A DNA stretch of 64,000 nucleotides from Phaseolus vulgaris (GCF_000499845.2 NC_023757.2:7288118-7352117); one strand, 5' to 3'; counted from the stretch's first letter, positions 1 to 12,515 are shown. A program made the numbers and translations. The notes: generated from the sequence alone by a model not told the origin.

Positions 1-599
1 GGGCCTTCCATTTTTTGGGCTTTTGTTTTTCTCTTTGTAATCTGTGTTTTGCTGTTTGACATGTACATATATATACTCTTATGGATCCAATAATAATTAG
101 TTTTTTCTGTGCCATTAAGTTTCACAATTCAGACTTCTTTCCCTCTCTCTGTTCTCTGTCTTCTCTCCCTCTCTGTTTAGGGTTTGTCATCCTCTGTTGG
201 TTGGTGCCTTGGGTGATTGCTATCTCTTTGCCATGGCGGTTAATCGCATTAAGGATGATATTTTTTAATTTTTTAAAATATGTAAAATGTAAATTTATAA
301 ATTTATTTTTAGTTTTTAAATATATTTGAATAATAAAATATAAGATATTTTTGTAAATCATTTTCAGTACCATTGAATAATTATTTTTAAAAAATACAAG
401 TTATTTATTACATTATATATTTATCCTTCTATTTAAAACTTCTTAAAATTTAATTTAATTGATTTATTTGTAAATTATAATTATTTTTAGTTAAAGTATT
501 ATTTTCGGTACGGTATAAAAATAAATTTCATAAAAAATAAAAAATATGTGAAATTCTCAAAACATATTTGTAATTGTCAAAAAAACTATTTAAATTTCT
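1..599. other. AT-rich intergenic DNA, no gene recognised
   Basis: Pyrimidine-rich stretches near 120-180 and then strongly AT-rich sequence. The short open frames here match no family I recognise and have no coding-like composition. Confidence 0.5.
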
Positions 600-1560
600 A
601 AAATATTCTTATTTATATATAATTTTTAAAATATTCAAAATTTAAATAAATTCAAATACTAAATTATTTAATATTATATTTAAATAAAAATCTTAAATAT
701 ATAAAATACTTAAAATATTCAAAATTGTCAAAAAATATGAATCATAAATATTTAATGTCTTATTTAAATATATAAAATTTGTAAAATATTTGAAATAATA
801 AATAAATTCAAATCTTAAACTATTTAATGTATTAATTTAAATAAAAATCTTAAATGTATAAAATTTCCAAAATCTTTAAAATCTTAATTAAATACAAATC
901 CTAAATTATTTAATGTCATATTTAAATAAAAATCTGAAATATATAAGATCCTTAAAATATTGAAAGTCTGAAATAAATTCAAATCTTAAATTATTTAATT
1001 TTCTATTTAAATAAAAATCTGAAATATATAAAATTCATAAAATATTTACTATCCAATATAAATAAAAATATGAAAAATATAAATTCTTAAAATATTCAAA
1101 ATCTTAAATAAATTCAAATCTTAAATTATTTAATTTTCTATTTAAATAAAAATTTGAAATATATAAAATTCATAAAATATTTAATGTCCAATATAAATAA
1201 AAATATGAAAAATATAAATTCTTAAAATATTCAAAATTTTAAATAAATTTAAATCCTAAATTATTTAATGTCCTATTTAAATAAAAATCTAAAATATATA
1301 AAATTCTTAAAATATTAAAAATCCTAAATAAATTCAAATCCTAAATTATTTAATGCCCTATTGAAATAAAAATATGAAATATATAAAATTCTTGAAATAT
1401 TCAAATCCTAATTAAATATAAATTCTAAATTATTTAATATTCAATTTGAATAAAAAATTTAAATATATAAAAATCCTAAAATATTCAAAATTTTTAATAA
1501 ATACAAATCCTACAATATACTAATGTAAATCTAAAATAAATTAAATTATTAAATTATTAA
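600..1560. repeat. AT-rich tandem satellite, period about 85 bp
   Basis: The motif AAATTATTTAAT followed by TATTTAAATAAAAATCT and then ATATATAAAATTCTTAAAA recurs about every 85 bp, near 661, 825, 903, 990, 1120, 1258, 1345 and 1425. Some intervals are about 135 bp because a block of about 50 bp (AATATAAATAAAAATATG) is added. Two consecutive 135-bp units, about 975-1110 and 1111-1246, are nearly identical, which suggests a higher-order duplication. No coding potential is seen. Confidence 0.75.
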
Positions 1561-1699
1561 AAATTCAAAATAAAATTCAATGACCAACTACTCACCAACA
1601 CTCAAAGAAAATTCCAAACTCCTACAAAAAAATTACAAAAAAAAATTAAACTAAAGCATAGGAAACATGGCACAAAATAAACCAACACTGAAACAAGAC

Positions 1700-1930
1700 A
1701 ATAATCGATTATATGTATCATGGATAATCGATTATCCAAACATTTTCCAAGCATAATCGATTAAGGACAGAGGCTTATTCACAGGGTAATAAATTATCTA
1801 AACATAATCAATTAAAGACGAAGGATTATTGAGAGGTAATCAATTACCTGTGCATTTATGCTACCACAATCTATTAGGGCACAAACAACACTAATCACAT
1901 GATCGATTATCCTAAAAAGAATACACTTAT
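1700..1930. repeat. Cluster of AATCGATTAT motifs
   Basis: The palindromic core ATCGAT within AATCGATTA, or near variants (AATCAATTA, AATTATCT), recurs at least seven times in about 230 bp. Further variants lie at 2160-2240. Such clusters are common in noncoding parts of legume LTR retrotransposons, so this is probably a retrotransposon remnant. No LTR ends were found. Confidence 0.45.
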
Positions 1931-1940
1931 AATTGGTTAT

Positions 1941-2147
1941 CACTATTAGAAAATCATTAAATAGAAACTAATGTTAGAGATAAAAAATAATTAGTTGTTA
2001 TATTAAAGAGACAAACTATTTATCAATAATGGAATTAGATATCAATAATTTTTTTAGTCTCTAAAATAGTATCTAATTTAGTCAATATAGCAATTAATTA
2101 TTTTTTGTCTATAAAATTAATTTTTATTTAATGATTTTCTAGTAGTG
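1941..2147. mobile_element. Miniature CACTA-type transposon
   Basis: The left end CACTATTAGAAAATCATT is mirrored by the right end, which reads CACTACTAGAAAATCATT on the other strand. The terminal inverted repeat is 23 bp with one mismatch. The element is flanked by the 3-bp duplication TAT (1938-1940 and 2148-2150), as expected for CACTA transposons. At 207 bp it has no coding capacity and is a miniature non-autonomous derivative. It has inserted next to the AATCGATTAT cluster. Confidence 0.85.
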
Positions 2148-2150
2148 TAT

Positions 2151-4805
2151 GTTCTCAACTTAATCGATTATCCTATATTATCATATATTTTAAGTTCTAA
2201 AATCAATTATCCTTGCCTTTGTTTTTGACACAATCAATTATGTGTGTTAACTAGAGGCACCAAAACATGTTGAACACATACTTGAACAAAACATAGAGGG
2301 CGCCACCTATTTTTTGCTTCCACTCAGCACCTCTGGGCAAGGAATCTCTCATGAACAAAGGATGACACAATGCGACCATGCACAAATTATTTTGGGTGCA
2401 AAATTGGAAAATGGAATTGATACGTGATTTTCACCTTATTTTTTTGCATATATGTGAGGACAAGTTTCGTAACCGTTCGTTCCTTTCTTCACCCTCACAT
2501 TAGCGCAAACATGTGGATCCAAACACGAATAATTCCGCAAAACTGTTATCGGCAACCCTGCATCCCTTAGTACAAACACAATGTTAGTATACATAGATTT
2601 TTTTTTCATACATAAAAATCGAAAAATATATTATTATAATAAAAATTATAATACTAATATATAAATAGAATATAATTAACTTCACCTTATAAATTATGTT
2701 TATAAAGTTGAGTTAAATTTAAAATTTACTTTTTCATTAAACGAAAGAATAATTTCAAAACCTTCCAAAATCATAATAATATATGACACACGTTTAAAAT
2801 ATAAAAATAAATAATATATATTGCACAATATTTTCATATATGCTTTGTAAATAATATATACATATTTTATAAGATCACTATATGATTATTTTCAATATCT
2901 AAATTTTATGGTAAGATATTTTTATTTAGCAATCGATGTCTTTTTATGTGATAAATTTAGACACATCAACATCATCATTTCATAACGAGATTCATACAAA
3001 TATGAAAAATAAAAAATCATACTTTTCATTTTTTTTTCTAGGATTTAGAGGATGTGAATGTACAAGAAATTTTTAATTGATGGAGATATTATCATTGGTG
3101 TCAATAGTGTTGGTGGTAGTGTTGGTGTCAGTAATGGTGATTTGGATGCATTGTGTAAAATTTTACTTGGACCCTTTCTGCCTAGAAGTGGTGTTAAAAG
3201 AAATTCAATTATACTATCTTGATTCAACATTCTTTTTCAACAAATTCTCCATGCAAGAGTTCATTTATGCATCTTTTATTATGGTCATATTTGAATTTCA
3301 TGTCAAATTATAATTAAGGTTTATTTGCATTTGTATGTCTTTATCTAACTCTAGATCATAGAGTTAACTTTAATCATAACAACATTGATGATTGTATGTT
3401 ACTTCTCCAATCACGACCTTAAAATAAAATTTCATGTATTTATCCATCTATCAAACATTTATAATGGATGAAGAGGTTAATGCAAGCATTCAAGTGAAAT
3501 GTACTTCATCTCTTATGTTACATGTTGGAGTTCTTACAACTAAAAAGAGGGGATTAATCAAGTAAATTATAATCTTATTCTAATAAAATCTACTTTGCTT
3601 TGTTATGATAACTTCACTTTTTTATTTCAATTTTTATGAACTCATTATCATGAAAATGGAGTGAGAAACTTTATAAATTTTGAGGTTTCTCCTCTAAGTT
3701 ATGTTGTTGTACCTGGTATATGTTTTACAACTATACAATCTTATTAAGTTGATATAGTTATAAATAATTTGACCTTCAATAATTTATTCCTAACAACTCA
3801 TTAAACCTATATTAACTTCATAAGGAATACATGAGAGGAAGAACAAATATATATTGCTCACAATATAATGAAAAAATAGACCACAATATAGAATTATCAT
3901 CACAATCGTTTAATTTAAGGAAATAAGTTCTAAGAAAATGGTCATTTGAGTGATAATGCACAGTAATACAATGGTACATTTTAATTTATTATTCGCTATA
4001 TATTACCTCAAGAACCAACCACCTATAAGAGACAAAGACAGGGTGAGTATAAGCAAAAAAAATTATACATTTACTAATATTTTTTTGTTCATATTGAATC
4101 GATGTTTTTCTTTTAAACACTATGATACACCACACAAGTGTCAACAACCCACATCAATATGTTTATTAACATGTTAAGATCTTTTTCAAATACACACTAA
4201 GATCAACAATAATATATTGATTAGTCTAATCTTCAATAATCTTTAACGTTTAGATACATAGATCATCGTCATAATATGTATGGTCAATATCATTTTAAAG
4301 AGTTCCTTCAATAAAATATTTTTTATCCCATTAAAAAAAAAATTAACCAATCATATATATTCATCACATCTTTAGTGACACAAGTGTTAGGATACATTAC
4401 AATATCATCATCTATGAATTGTTACTAATCCATATTTCTTTCACAAGTTTTAGCTTGACTATTATGGCATTGAGATGTGCTCAGGTTATTGTTAATGCTA
4501 CCATTCCCTCTTGATTGTCATTTACCTTTATGTAGTTTTGCACATATGCTATAATTTTGTGGATTGTAATATTTTTCATGTCATTTTGTAGAAGAGTGGT
4601 ACAAATATTTTTTTTAGAGTTACCTTATGTTGGGGTCAGATTGTTGCTTATTGCAATACCTAACATCTTTATGTATAGAATAGTGTATATGGGTTGGGGT
4701 ACCCCATGTACCCCTTTATTTATAAATTTTTTTTGCTGATTAAAAAAAAATTCTTTCATAAAGGTTTGACCATGCAAGTGAAGAGAATAAGAGCAACAAC
4801 GATGT
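2151..4805. other. Noncoding AT-rich DNA, no gene recognised
   Basis: About 2.6 kb with only short open frames (for example 3077-3313 +) that resemble no family I know. There is no convincing LTR pair, inverted repeat or RNA gene. A pyrimidine- and GT-rich patch lies at 4690-4740. Confidence 0.45.
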
Positions 4806-5378
4806 ACATGTTTATAAGGCGAATTCTCCTTGCACCTCCAACTTGTACAATCTAGTATATTATTGCAAATACAAATCGAATTCTACACATCGGTATGGTC
4901 ATAAAAAATTGAACACCAGATTGTGCAATTCGGTATGCATATTCCAGATTTGGATATACATGTCGGATTATACAATCCGGTATGTTACTAGAAAATGAAC
5001 ACTGATTTGTTCAATCCAGGACCAACACAACTAGAAAAAAAAAACACAGAACTTCCAAAATTGGTGTCAGCATTCATATAAAAAAAGGGAAATTTTTCAT
5101 CACTACAATGCTTCCTTCAACCCGCTTCAAGTCTCGCCTAGCACACTCGAAAAATGGAAGTTCTCTTGGACAACGAAGGTGTCGCCATTATGTAGAAAAA
5201 TAGAGGTGTATTGGTTTAGAAAAAATAAGAAGTGAAGGGAGGTGTCGTCGATGGGATGTCAAGAAACAAATAGAAATTTTAAATTTTTAAAAAGAGCAAA
5301 AATGTAGTTTAACTTTAACGTATGGAGGTGCAGGGAGGATCAATGAAGGTGCAGAGAGAATTTGCATGTTTATAACAT
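4806..5378. mobile_element. Probable inverted-repeat element with CCGGATT/AATCCGG palindromes
   Basis: The left end (4806-4839; ACATGTTTATAAGGCGAATT then TCCTTGCACCTCC) has a degenerate inverted counterpart at about 5325-5378, which contains GGTGCAGAGAGAATTTGC and ATGTTTATAACATGG. Inside, at 4850-5020, are imperfect palindromes of the type CCGGATTGTACAATCCGG. No protein is encoded. The superfamily is uncertain, because no clear target duplication could be assigned. Confidence 0.4.
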
Positions 5379-6335
5379 GGAAAGAGAAGTTCAAGTAACT
5401 ACACAATATCGTCATGTCTTGCATTAGTATATTAGAGACCTACCTCATCAAAATTAGAACAAAAATCTAAATAAAAATAACTTGTTAGACAAATTCAGAT
5501 TTTTAAATTTATTTAAACATCTTATTTATGAATATTAAATAACTTTTTATATTTCTTTTAGTTAAATAAAAGAAAACTTTCTCAATTTATTTTTTTACTT
5601 TTGTTTACATCATTACAAAAACTGAAAAATTATTGAAAAAAACCATTCCAATCATAATGAATTCAAATTATTTTACTTTTCAATATTTTAAAAAATAAGT
5701 TAAAAAGACATAAATCAATTCCAAAGTAAAATAAATTCAAAATTAATAAAAAATACACTTAAGAAGCCTTATGTGCATATACAACTTCAGTATTAAAAAA
5801 AGTTCTCACAATAGGACTTTGAATATTTGGAAAAAGAAGTTATGTGACTTTAAATATTTAAAATAGAAATTAAAAGATATCACTTCAACTATTTTTTAAA
5901 AAAATTATTAAGAATCATGTACTTCATCCACAAATTTTAAAGTTGAAGTTATAGAACACGTTTTTTTATATTAAAAGTAGAACAAATGTAATAAATAAAA
6001 GTCATGGATTAAAGCAAATTTCTTTATTTTCTTCATTATGATATTATGGTTTAAAGTAAGAGTTGTCCATTTTTAATAACTCTTTACGATTTCCTTATTT
6101 TCTTTATTATGAAATTATCTTTTAAAGGACGAGTTGTCCATTTTCAATAATTTTAAAAAAATTGATGCATTGTAATAAATTATTAAAAAAATTGCACTTT
6201 GCTGCTTTAACCTGAAATAAGTGGAACGTCAAATGTTTAGTTGCTGCAACTTAGACACTGTAAGGACAATGTAAGGATATTACTACTTAGACACTGCAAC
6301 TCGATAAATTCTTCTGCCACCTTCCTAGAGTAATT
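5379..6335. other. AT-rich noncoding DNA
   Basis: No open frame, inverted repeat or RNA gene of note is seen. A short near-duplication (TTTCTTTATTATG...ATTATG plus AGTTGTCCATTTT) occurs at about 6027-6080 and 6107-6150. Confidence 0.45.
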
Positions 6336-6620
6336 TCTGGATTATGTAATTTGGACACATATTTGAAAAAAATTTCCGGATTATGTAATCCAGAAGTTAA
6401 AAAAGACTTCCGAATTACATAATTCAGAAACTAATCATGCATCTGAAAAAATACTTCCAGATTGTGTAATCCGGAAGTTGACTACAAATTTAAAAAAAGA
6501 CTTCCAAATTACGTAATCCAGAATGTTACAGAGAGGTATTTTTGGAAATATGAAAATTTATGGGGTAAGAGAAAAATATATGGAGGTGCGGGAAGAAACA
6601 GCCCGCTACTTAAAACAGAA
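6336..6620. repeat. Array of four CTTCCGGATTACGTAATCCG-type palindromes
   Basis: Four imperfect palindromes of about 22-24 bp, half-site about CTTCCGGATTA, lie at about 6380-6401, 6417-6438, 6458-6480 and 6501-6524. The segment after the array (6536-6606) carries a GGAGGTGCGGGAAGAA module that is also found, inverted, near 60630-60690. This is probably part of the same dispersed repeat group as 4806-5378. Confidence 0.5.
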
Positions 6621-7769
6621 GAACAGCCCAAATTTAATTGGGTTGGCTGAATTTGTCAACTTGAGCCCTCAAACGTTGCTTTTTGGAGGCAATTCTTCTT
6701 CCACCACCATATTTTCTTCTCCACCTCTCTAAAATCTTTCAATTCCAGAATTATCTTTAAACAAAAAGCACCGGATTTGTTTTTTTTAGTTAGCCTTCCC
6801 AATTTTAGACTTTGTATTCTGAATTTTAAACTTTAAAAGATATTTTTTAGATTTGAAAATACCTTTTGAGCTATTGAATAATACAAATATATTTTGAATT
6901 CTAGAATTTGAAAGATATTTTTGAATGTATTTTTAATTTTAGAATTTATAATACATTCTCGAACTCAAAAAATACATTTTGATTTAAAATACAAAATTAT
7001 ATTTTGAATTCTAGAATTTAAAATTTTAAAATTAAAAAAAATAAAAATAAAAATGGATGTAAATGGAAAAGATGTAGAAAAAGATAAAGCTGTCATTTCT
7101 TGTAAAAATTAAATTTCCCCTTTTTTTTTATCTAAGTATCGAACCCAGCCCACTATCTCATGAGCAAGAAATTATGAAGCAGTTCCAAATCACTATGATT
7201 TTTATTAATCTTTAAATGATACTTTTTTTTTTCAAAATAGAAAAACTGAATTAAATATGGAACCGGTTTTGGTGGGAGCATGGTAAAATGGAAGAAAAGT
7301 TTACTTTGAAAGCGACACAATAAACTACACACATCTGATAGCCAATTATAATAATATAATAGTATTTTAAATTAAAAAATAAAATAAATATAATTAAAAG
7401 AATAATTTATTAGTGTTTAGAATGTATGTATTTTACTGTATGAGGTGTTAAAATATCACCACCAAAATGGAATTATTAGAGTTGAGTTAAGGGTGATAAA
7501 GAAAGTGAAAGTTGAGCATTGGTAAAGTATTGAATCTGCACCTCAAAAGGTATCTGGCTTAAAGGAGGATCATTAACAAGACTAACTAAAAGTAGGCATC
7601 ACCTCCCTCTTAATTCTCACTTCCACAATTCAACCCACCAATGCAGTCCATTCCTTCAACTTTAGGTTAGCTTCTTCATACAACCAATTCCCCAACATGC
7701 AAACAAACCAAACCAAGCATTAGGTTATTTGCTTTGAAAACTCTAGCTTCACACTAATACCACAAAAAC
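6621..7769. other. Noncoding region upstream of the peroxidase gene
   Basis: AT-rich sequence from 6730 to 7450, then less biased sequence leading to the peroxidase start. The last 150 bp are CA-rich (CCAACATGCAAACAAACC and similar), typical of a plant 5' leader. I see no unambiguous TATA box at a convincing distance. Confidence 0.4.
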
Positions 7770-8762
7770 ATGACTTACACCAACCCCATCACCCTTTTCC
7801 TCTTCCTCTCTCTCTCATTCCTCCCCTCCATGCAAACCAAGCTCACTCCCGACTACTACCAAAAAACCTGCCCCAAATTCCCCGACACCGTCCGGAGAAT
7901 CGTTAACGAAAAGCAGCACAACACGCCATCCACGGCCGCCGCCACGCTCCGCCTCCTCTTTCACGACTGCATGGTGGGCGGCTGCGACGCCTCCATCCTC
8001 GTCACCTCCAACTCCTACAACAAGGCCGAGCGCGACCACGCCGTCAACCTCCCCCTCTCCGGCGACGGCTTCGACGCCGTCTCGCGTGTAAAGAACTCCC
8101 TCGAGCTCGAGTGCCCCGGCGTCGTCTCCTGCGCTGACATCCTCGCCGCCGCTGCCCGCGAACTGGTGATCAACTCCGGCGGCCCCTCCTTCACGATCCA
8201 GTTCGGGCGAAAAGACTCCCTCGAATCCAAAGAATCGAGCTCCGCAAACCAATTCCCATTACCGAACATGACTATCTCCCAAGTGATCCCCCTCTTCGCC
8301 AAAAAAGGATTCTCCGTCCAGGAAATGGTGGCCCTGGTCGGCGCGCACACCATAGGGATGTCCCACTGCGACCAGTTCGCCAACAGGCTCTTCAAGTTCA
8401 GCAAAACTTCCGAAACCGACCCCGAGTATAACCCCGAGTACGCGGCGGGGCTGAGGAAGCTCTGCGAGAACTACATGAAGGACTCTTCCATGGCGGCTTA
8501 CAACGACGTGATAACTCCGGTGAAGTTCGACAACATGTATTTCAAGAACTTGCGGAGAGGGTTGGGGTTGCTGGCCACCGACACTGCCATGTCCAAGGAT
8601 CCGAGGACGAAGCCCTTCGTTGACACCTACGCCAATGATGAAGCGAAGTTCTTCCAGGACTTCGCACGTGCCATCGAAAAGCTCAGCATCTTGGACGTTA
8701 AGACCGGAAAGGAAGGGGAGGTGCGGAGCAGGTGTGATTCCTTCAACACGCTTCCTATGTGA
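7770..8762 (+). CDS. Class III secretory peroxidase (PER41/PER65-like)
   Basis: Haem peroxidase of the plant secretory pathway that oxidises phenolic and other substrates with hydrogen peroxide in the cell wall or vacuole. The 330-residue product has a hydrophobic signal peptide (about 1-22) followed by the mature start KLTPDYYQKTCP. The distal haem site RLLFHDC (Arg61, His65) and the proximal site VALVGAHTIGMSHC (His193) are intact. All eight cysteines of the family are present (34, 67, 72, 115, 121, 200, 232, 322). Length is normal. The gene is a single exon, whereas most class III peroxidases have three introns; I recall the PER41/PER65 subgroup as similar in sequence. The coding DNA is strongly C/G-rich at third positions against AT-rich flanks. 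The start ATG is the first in frame and directly precedes the signal peptide. Substrate specificity cannot be read from the sequence. Confidence 0.95.
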   Translation: MTYTNPITLFLFLSLSFLPSMQTKLTPDYYQKTCPKFPDTVRRIVNEKQHNTPSTAAATLRLLFHDCMVGGCDASILVTSNSYNKAERDHAVNLPLSGDGFDAVSRVKNSLELECPGVVSCADILAAAARELVINSGGPSFTIQFGRKDSLESKESSSANQFPLPNMTISQVIPLFAKKGFSVQEMVALVGAHTIGMSHCDQFANRLFKFSKTSETDPEYNPEYAAGLRKLCENYMKDSSMAAYNDVITPVKFDNMYFKNLRRGLGLLATDTAMSKDPRTKPFVDTYANDEAKFFQDFARAIEKLSILDVKTGKEGEVRSRCDSFNTLPM

Positions 8763-9440
8763 TCATCACACATTCTTTCTCTCTATCTTTCTGCACATTC
8801 ACTCTTCCTAACTTCATTACTTCACACTGTATTTCCTCTCAACAAATATGTATATACCATCTCTCATTTTGTATATTTTAAACTCAATTTGAGTTCAAAC
8901 ATATTTTTATACAATTTTCATTTTTATCCACATACTCCCATTGATAGTGTCCTTGTTTCCAGTGGTGGTCTCCCATTATCTTTCATCTTTTTGGATCCAT
9001 ACTGCGTATTCTTTTTGTTCTGCATAACATCCTTTCTTTCCAATATTCATTCACAATGATCATGTCATTGGGCATGATTGAGGAGGGACTTTTGTCCTTC
9101 TGTAGTGCCCATTGGTGAACTTAGACTTTTGTCCTTCTGTTTATGATTCCTTGCAAGATGATGTTTTGATTGTTTCCATGAAAGAAAGGATATCTAATGT
9201 ATAGCGAGCGACAAACTCAAAATATAAACAGAAACCTTTTAATAGATTATTAATTGGGACTTTCTAATTCTTCTAAACTTGGATCAAATGCGTATCAATG
9301 ACGTATAATTTTTTTTATTGTTACGTTTATTTATATGATTCTAATAAATCATGTTACTGTATATACATTATTAAATATATATTAATTTTTTGTACGACTT
9401 AGTTTTATTAATTATATCATTTTAGAGTCTCGATATTTTG
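8763..9440. other. Peroxidase 3' flank and intergenic DNA
   Basis: T- and C-rich sequence after the peroxidase stop, probably its 3' UTR. AATAAA-like polyadenylation signals are not distinct. No other feature is recognised up to the inverted-repeat element. Confidence 0.4.
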
Positions 9441-11164
9441 ACACCCTCTGCACATGACACACATTTGACGTGGTGGATGCGACAATGATGTGACAGAGTG
9501 AGATTGTGCGCAAATGAACAGCGCAAACTTCAAAATATGGTAAAAAAAAATATATTACATCGGTTCTTTGAAACAACCGGTGTAATATATATTTTTTTAC
9601 TCAGAATGACCCATATTACATCGGTTAAGTCATCTAACCGATGTAATATATGATCCATATTCAAAAAAATTAATTTTTTTTTCATAAAGAGTGGATGGGT
9701 CATAACCGTTACATAGGTAACCACTTACAGACACACAGGTAACCAGTTTTGCATGTGCCAGAATTTGTTGTTGGGTAACCAACTCTGGTAGGGTTATTAC
9801 ATTGGTCGCTACAAGAAAATGAGGATTTAGCTGCCAAATATTTGCGTTGGCCAACTGTGGACGCAAATATCGTCGGCCAAACATACAGAAAACCCACACA
9901 AATTTAATTTTGACGCAAAACCGATGCATCTACGGATTTATTTATTATTTTTTTAAAAAAACCATTTTGCATTGGCCACAGCCCACACATAGTTTAATAT
10001 ATGCGTCGGCCACAACCCATGCATGTTTATATTTTAAGTTTTTAAAATTTATTTATTTAAATTTATTTAATGTATAACATTATAAGAAGTATTTTAATAT
10101 TTAATTCTTTATTGTATTTATTTTAAAATTATTTTTTAATATTATAATAAATTATTTAATTTTTAAATTTTAAATTTTTAATATAAGTTAGTTAAATTAA
10201 ATTTATTAAATTAATTAAGTGTTTGATTTAAAATTAATTGAGTAAAAGAAAAGACGTATTTAAATTATTTAAATGTTATATAAAATATTTTATTATTTTA
10301 AAGATTATTTATTTTAAACTTATTTGATTTATATATTGTCATAAATATTTTATTTTTGAAATTATGACATAAATTAGTTAAATTAAATTTATTAAATTGA
10401 TGAAGTGTTTAATTTTGAAATTATTTAAAAAAGTTATCTTAAAAAGTTTATAAAGATTTGAAAACAGGTAGAAAAATAATAATTGAGTAAAAAATAGAAA
10501 AAAATGTGTATTTAAATTTTGTAAATATTATATTAAATATACATAAATTTAAGAATATAAATTCAAGATGAAGTAATTAATTAATGCAAAATGTAATGAA
10601 TGTATTTAAAAATATAGAATCAATTTTATGTAAAAATGTTTTATTTGTTTTAAGAAAAAAAAGTTAGATAAAACTTTTGATTAGTAACTTAAATAAATTT
10701 AAATGTTATATGTGTGCAATGGATGAATGAACTAGGAATTTTGTTTTGATATCATTGTAATTTTAAAGATGTTACTTATCATAAATGAAGCATAAAATCA
10801 TCTTAAAGAATTAGCGAAAATGTATATGATACAAACATATTAAGACTAAGTGCGTGAGTAAGTAACTTATTCTTAATTGTTAGATTGCTACAATATCCAA
10901 AGTGTTCCAAAGTTGACTACATGCTCTATAAATGTCATTGTTATAGTTACTGAGTATGATCTCGAAAAGAAATTGATGTTTTCCAATTGAAGCACATAAT
11001 AATGTAGTAAGTTTTAAGTGACGAGATGACACATATGCAATATTCCTTATAACATACACAGTTTCCCAATTTACTAAATAATAGGTCTTTGACATACTAA
11101 TTTTAGTAGACTTAGTTCTTAATAAATGTAACATAAATAAGTAAATTTCAACTGGGTGTGTGTG

Positions 11165-11440
11165 ATATAGAATGAACTTAAAATCATGGAATAGAGTTCA
11201 TGATTACATTTTGGATTATAAGTTAATAACCCTAGTCCATTGTCAAGGAAAGAGTTGAACTAAGAAGTTTAAAGATTGAAAGAGAATATCATAAGCAATT
11301 TGAGAAATATGAGTAATTTCGTGATAGTATATATAATTAACTTAGAATCATGGAATATAGTTGATTATTAGATTTTGGATTATAAGTTAGAAGGGATGAT
11401 GAGGGTATCATGAGCAATTTCAATAATACGGTTCATTGAT
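11165..11440. repeat. Diverged tandem duplication of about 170 bp
   Basis: The phrase GAACTTAAAATCATGGAATA with ATTTTGGATTATAAGTTA recurs at about 11170-11226 and 11340-11390, each time followed by a related ATCATRAGCAATTT segment. It lies inside the CACTA element. Confidence 0.5.
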
Positions 11441-11478
11441 ATTTGTGGTAGTAGATGTTATGTCACATACAAATTATA

Positions 11479-12134
11479 CTTAATTTAGTTTTTGTATAAA
11501 TTAAATTTGTTTATTGTTGTATAAATTAAATAAAGTTTTTTTTACAAATTAAATTAATTTTATGTTGTAGAAATTAAATTAATTATTTTGTATAAATTAA
11601 AGTAAATTTTTATTGTATAAATTAAATTAAATATTTTTGTATAAATTAAATTAATTTTTTATTGTATAAATTAAATTAAATTGTTTTTTATAAATTAATT
11701 TTTTTTTCGTTGTATAATGAAATTAAATTTCTGTATACATTAAATTAAATATTTTTGTTATATAAAAAAAGTTTTAATTTATTTTTAAAATTTAGAATTC
11801 GATTTTTAATTTAGTTTTTGTATAAATTAATTTTTTTTATTGTTGTATAAATTAAATAAATTTTTATTTATAAATTAAATTAATTTTGTGTTGTAGAAAT
11901 TAAATTAAATTGTTTTGTATAAATTAAAGTAAATATTTATTGTATAAATTAAATTAAATATTTTCGTATAAATTAAATTAATTTTTTATTGTATAAATTA
12001 AATTAATTTTTTTTATAAATTAAAAAAAGTTTTTGTTGTATAATGAAATTAAATTTTTTTATACATTAAATAAATTTTTTTTGTTATATAAAAAAAGTTT
12101 TAATTTATTTTTTAAATTTTTATTTTGATTTTTA
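11479..12134. repeat. Two tandem copies of a 326-bp AT-rich unit
   Basis: Units at about 11479-11806 and 11807-12134 both start TTAATTTAGTTTTTGTATAA and end with a run close to AAAAAAAGTTTTAATTTATT. A third copy begins (TTAATTTAGTTAAAATTAAA) and stops. Within each unit the motif TGTATAAATTAAAT recurs about every 25-30 bp, so there is a repeat within a repeat. It lies inside the CACTA element. Confidence 0.75.
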
Positions 12135-12249
12135 ATTTAGTTAAAATTAAATATTTTAAAGTATGCGTACTGGGACAATATATAAAAATTTATGTGTCCC
12201 CGCTTTCCCAACACACAGAGAAGTTGTCCCAAATTTGAAAACCTAAATT

Positions 12250-12510
12250 TTTCGCCCTTCTTCAGCTATGCTCCGCGGCCGTCACTGCTCCGTCAACGCC
12301 TCTGCCTCACCGCCTCCTCCGTGTGCCTCCGCGTGCCTATGCGTCACCGCCTGTGAAGCTCAGATACGACCAAAATCAAGCCGTTTGCGCTTCCGACACG
12401 CCAGCGACATGGATACGCGGCGGGTGCGTTGGGCCAGATACGACCTTCTTCCAGGACACGTCGGAGGAGACACGGTCCACTCCTTGGACACGCCGGAGGG
12501 ACGCGGTTCA
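12250..12510. other. GC-rich island inside the CACTA element
   Basis: Sharply higher GC than the surrounding DNA, with an open frame on + (12268-12549) rich in Ser, Arg, Pro and Ala. It resembles no domain I recognise. It may be a captured host fragment or part of a former transposase gene's 5' region. A second, similar island lies at 12780-12950, with related CGTGTCCGTGTC-type and CCTCCGCCTCC phrases. Confidence 0.35.
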
Positions 12511-12515
12511 CTCTG

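Noticed and set aside
3045..3313. Open frames on both strands near 3.1 kb
   Set aside because: I tested all three plus frames for a peroxidase or other familiar motif and found none. A GT-rich simple stretch explains the Val-rich translation.
7815..8404. Long open frames on the minus strand opposite the peroxidase gene
   Set aside because: They are by-products of the GC-rich peroxidase coding sequence; no family similarity is seen, and the plus-strand frame has all family motifs.
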